Of a stretch of DNA of 14,542 nt, positions 14,186 through 14,542 are shown in pieces. The stretch is taken from positions 1 through 14,542 of the forward strand of contig NATJ01000024.1 in NCBI GenBank assembly GCA_002085305.1, in the 5' to 3' direction. Source of the stretch: Epsilonproteobacteria bacterium 4484_65. GTDB taxonomy: Bacteria > Campylobacterota > Campylobacteria > Campylobacterales > Sulfurovaceae. A program made the translations under genes and the position numbers. The number at the start of each line of letters is the position of its first letter. Within the stretch, counting starts at the first letter, position 1. The notes beneath the pieces were generated by a model. The model did no database searches and was not told where the DNA came from. It saw only the letters and a list, made by a program, of their open reading frames with translations.

Positions 14186-14542
14186 TTAATTGTATCTGTT
14201 AATAAGTTCTGTTTCTGTGATAGGTTTGCTTATACCAAAGCCTTGAAGATAATCTATACCAAGTGCTTTAAGTTTCTCTTTTTGTGTATCCTTATCTACC
14301 CATTTTGCCACTGTTATAATATGAAGGTCTTTGGACATTCTGGATAAGGACTCTAACATGGCATAACTTGTTTCATCATGCAGGTTGGTGACATAGTCTC
14401 TATCAAATTGCACCATGTCAAACTTAAAATGTTTCATGTACTCCATAGACGCATTAGATGAGCCAAAATTATCGATACATATACGTACACCTTTTGCCCG
14501 AAAACTATTGAGTGTTTTAAGGTATCCACCAATATTATGGTG
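14186..14542 (-). CDS. EAL-domain protein, C-terminal part (partial), degenerate active site
   Basis: The minus-strand frame is open from the right edge of the window (14542) to the TAA at 14188-14186, giving 118 residues. EAL domains hydrolyse cyclic di-GMP. Visible landmarks, numbered within this fragment, are IDNFGSS at 23-29 (canonical DDFGTG), VQFD at 44-47 (canonical KID), VAKWVD at 78-83 (canonical AEGVE) and DYLQGFGISKP at 97-107 (canonical QGY..SKP). Q100 and D24 are kept, but the second Asp is Asn25, the Lys is Gln45 and the Glu of AEGVE is Lys80. With three catalytic positions changed it is probably not an active phosphodiesterase and may instead bind cyclic di-GMP or partners. The EAL motif itself and any GGDEF, PAS or HDOD domain lie outside the window. 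It sits nine bases upstream of queF. Confidence 0.85.
   Translation of the reverse strand, partial: HHNIGGYLKTLNSFRAKGVRICIDNFGSSNASMEYMKHFKFDMVQFDRDYVTNLHDETSYAMLESLSRMSKDLHIITVAKWVDKDTQKEKLKALGIDYLQGFGISKPITETELINRYN

Overview
The window is a low-GC bacterial chromosome segment, most likely from a Campylobacterota (Epsilonproteobacteria) member close to Sulfurovum or Sulfurimonas. This rests on the residue-level character of RpoB, RpoC, S12, EF-G and QueF, on rpoBC being followed directly by rpsL-rpsG-fusA with no tuf, and on promoters that show a clear -10 box but no usable -35. The genus is inferred from recalled family sequences, not from a search.

Positions 1-12639 (plus strand) hold the transcription/translation cluster: the 3' end of rplJ (L10), a broken rplL (L7/L12), rpoB, rpoC, rpsL (S12), rpsG (S7) and fusA (EF-G), closed by a strong hairpin. 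rpoB and rpoC are separate genes overlapping by 8 nt. The spacers before rplL, rpoB, rpsL and rpsG each contain hairpins that could set relative expression. The rplL-rpoB spacer combines a 10-bp stem with a 53-nt stretch containing no G. The enzymes look intact: the RpoB rifampicin region, the RpoC NADFDGD motif and both zinc sites, the S12 lysines and the EF-G GTPase motifs are all present.

Positions 12640-13144 carry a promoter and one plus-strand gene for a 121-residue protein I do not recognise. From 13161 to the right edge everything is on the minus strand, read right to left: a partial EAL-domain protein with degenerate catalytic motifs, queF (7-cyano-7-deazaguanine reductase, queuosine pathway) nine bases after it, a 78-residue CI-type helix-turn-helix protein, and a broken DUF2853-type gene.

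The main anomaly is that two unrelated genes, the essential rplL and the DUF2853-type gene, carry the same kind of lesion. Each lacks an internal segment that I estimate at about 80 nt, and each needs 2 (mod 3) bases restored to rejoin its frames. In both, the N- and C-terminal parts are otherwise well preserved. For rplL a true loss should be lethal unless another copy exists, so an assembly or consensus artefact is the leading explanation. I see no mobile element, CRISPR array, tRNA or rRNA, and nothing that clearly amounts to a new biological system.
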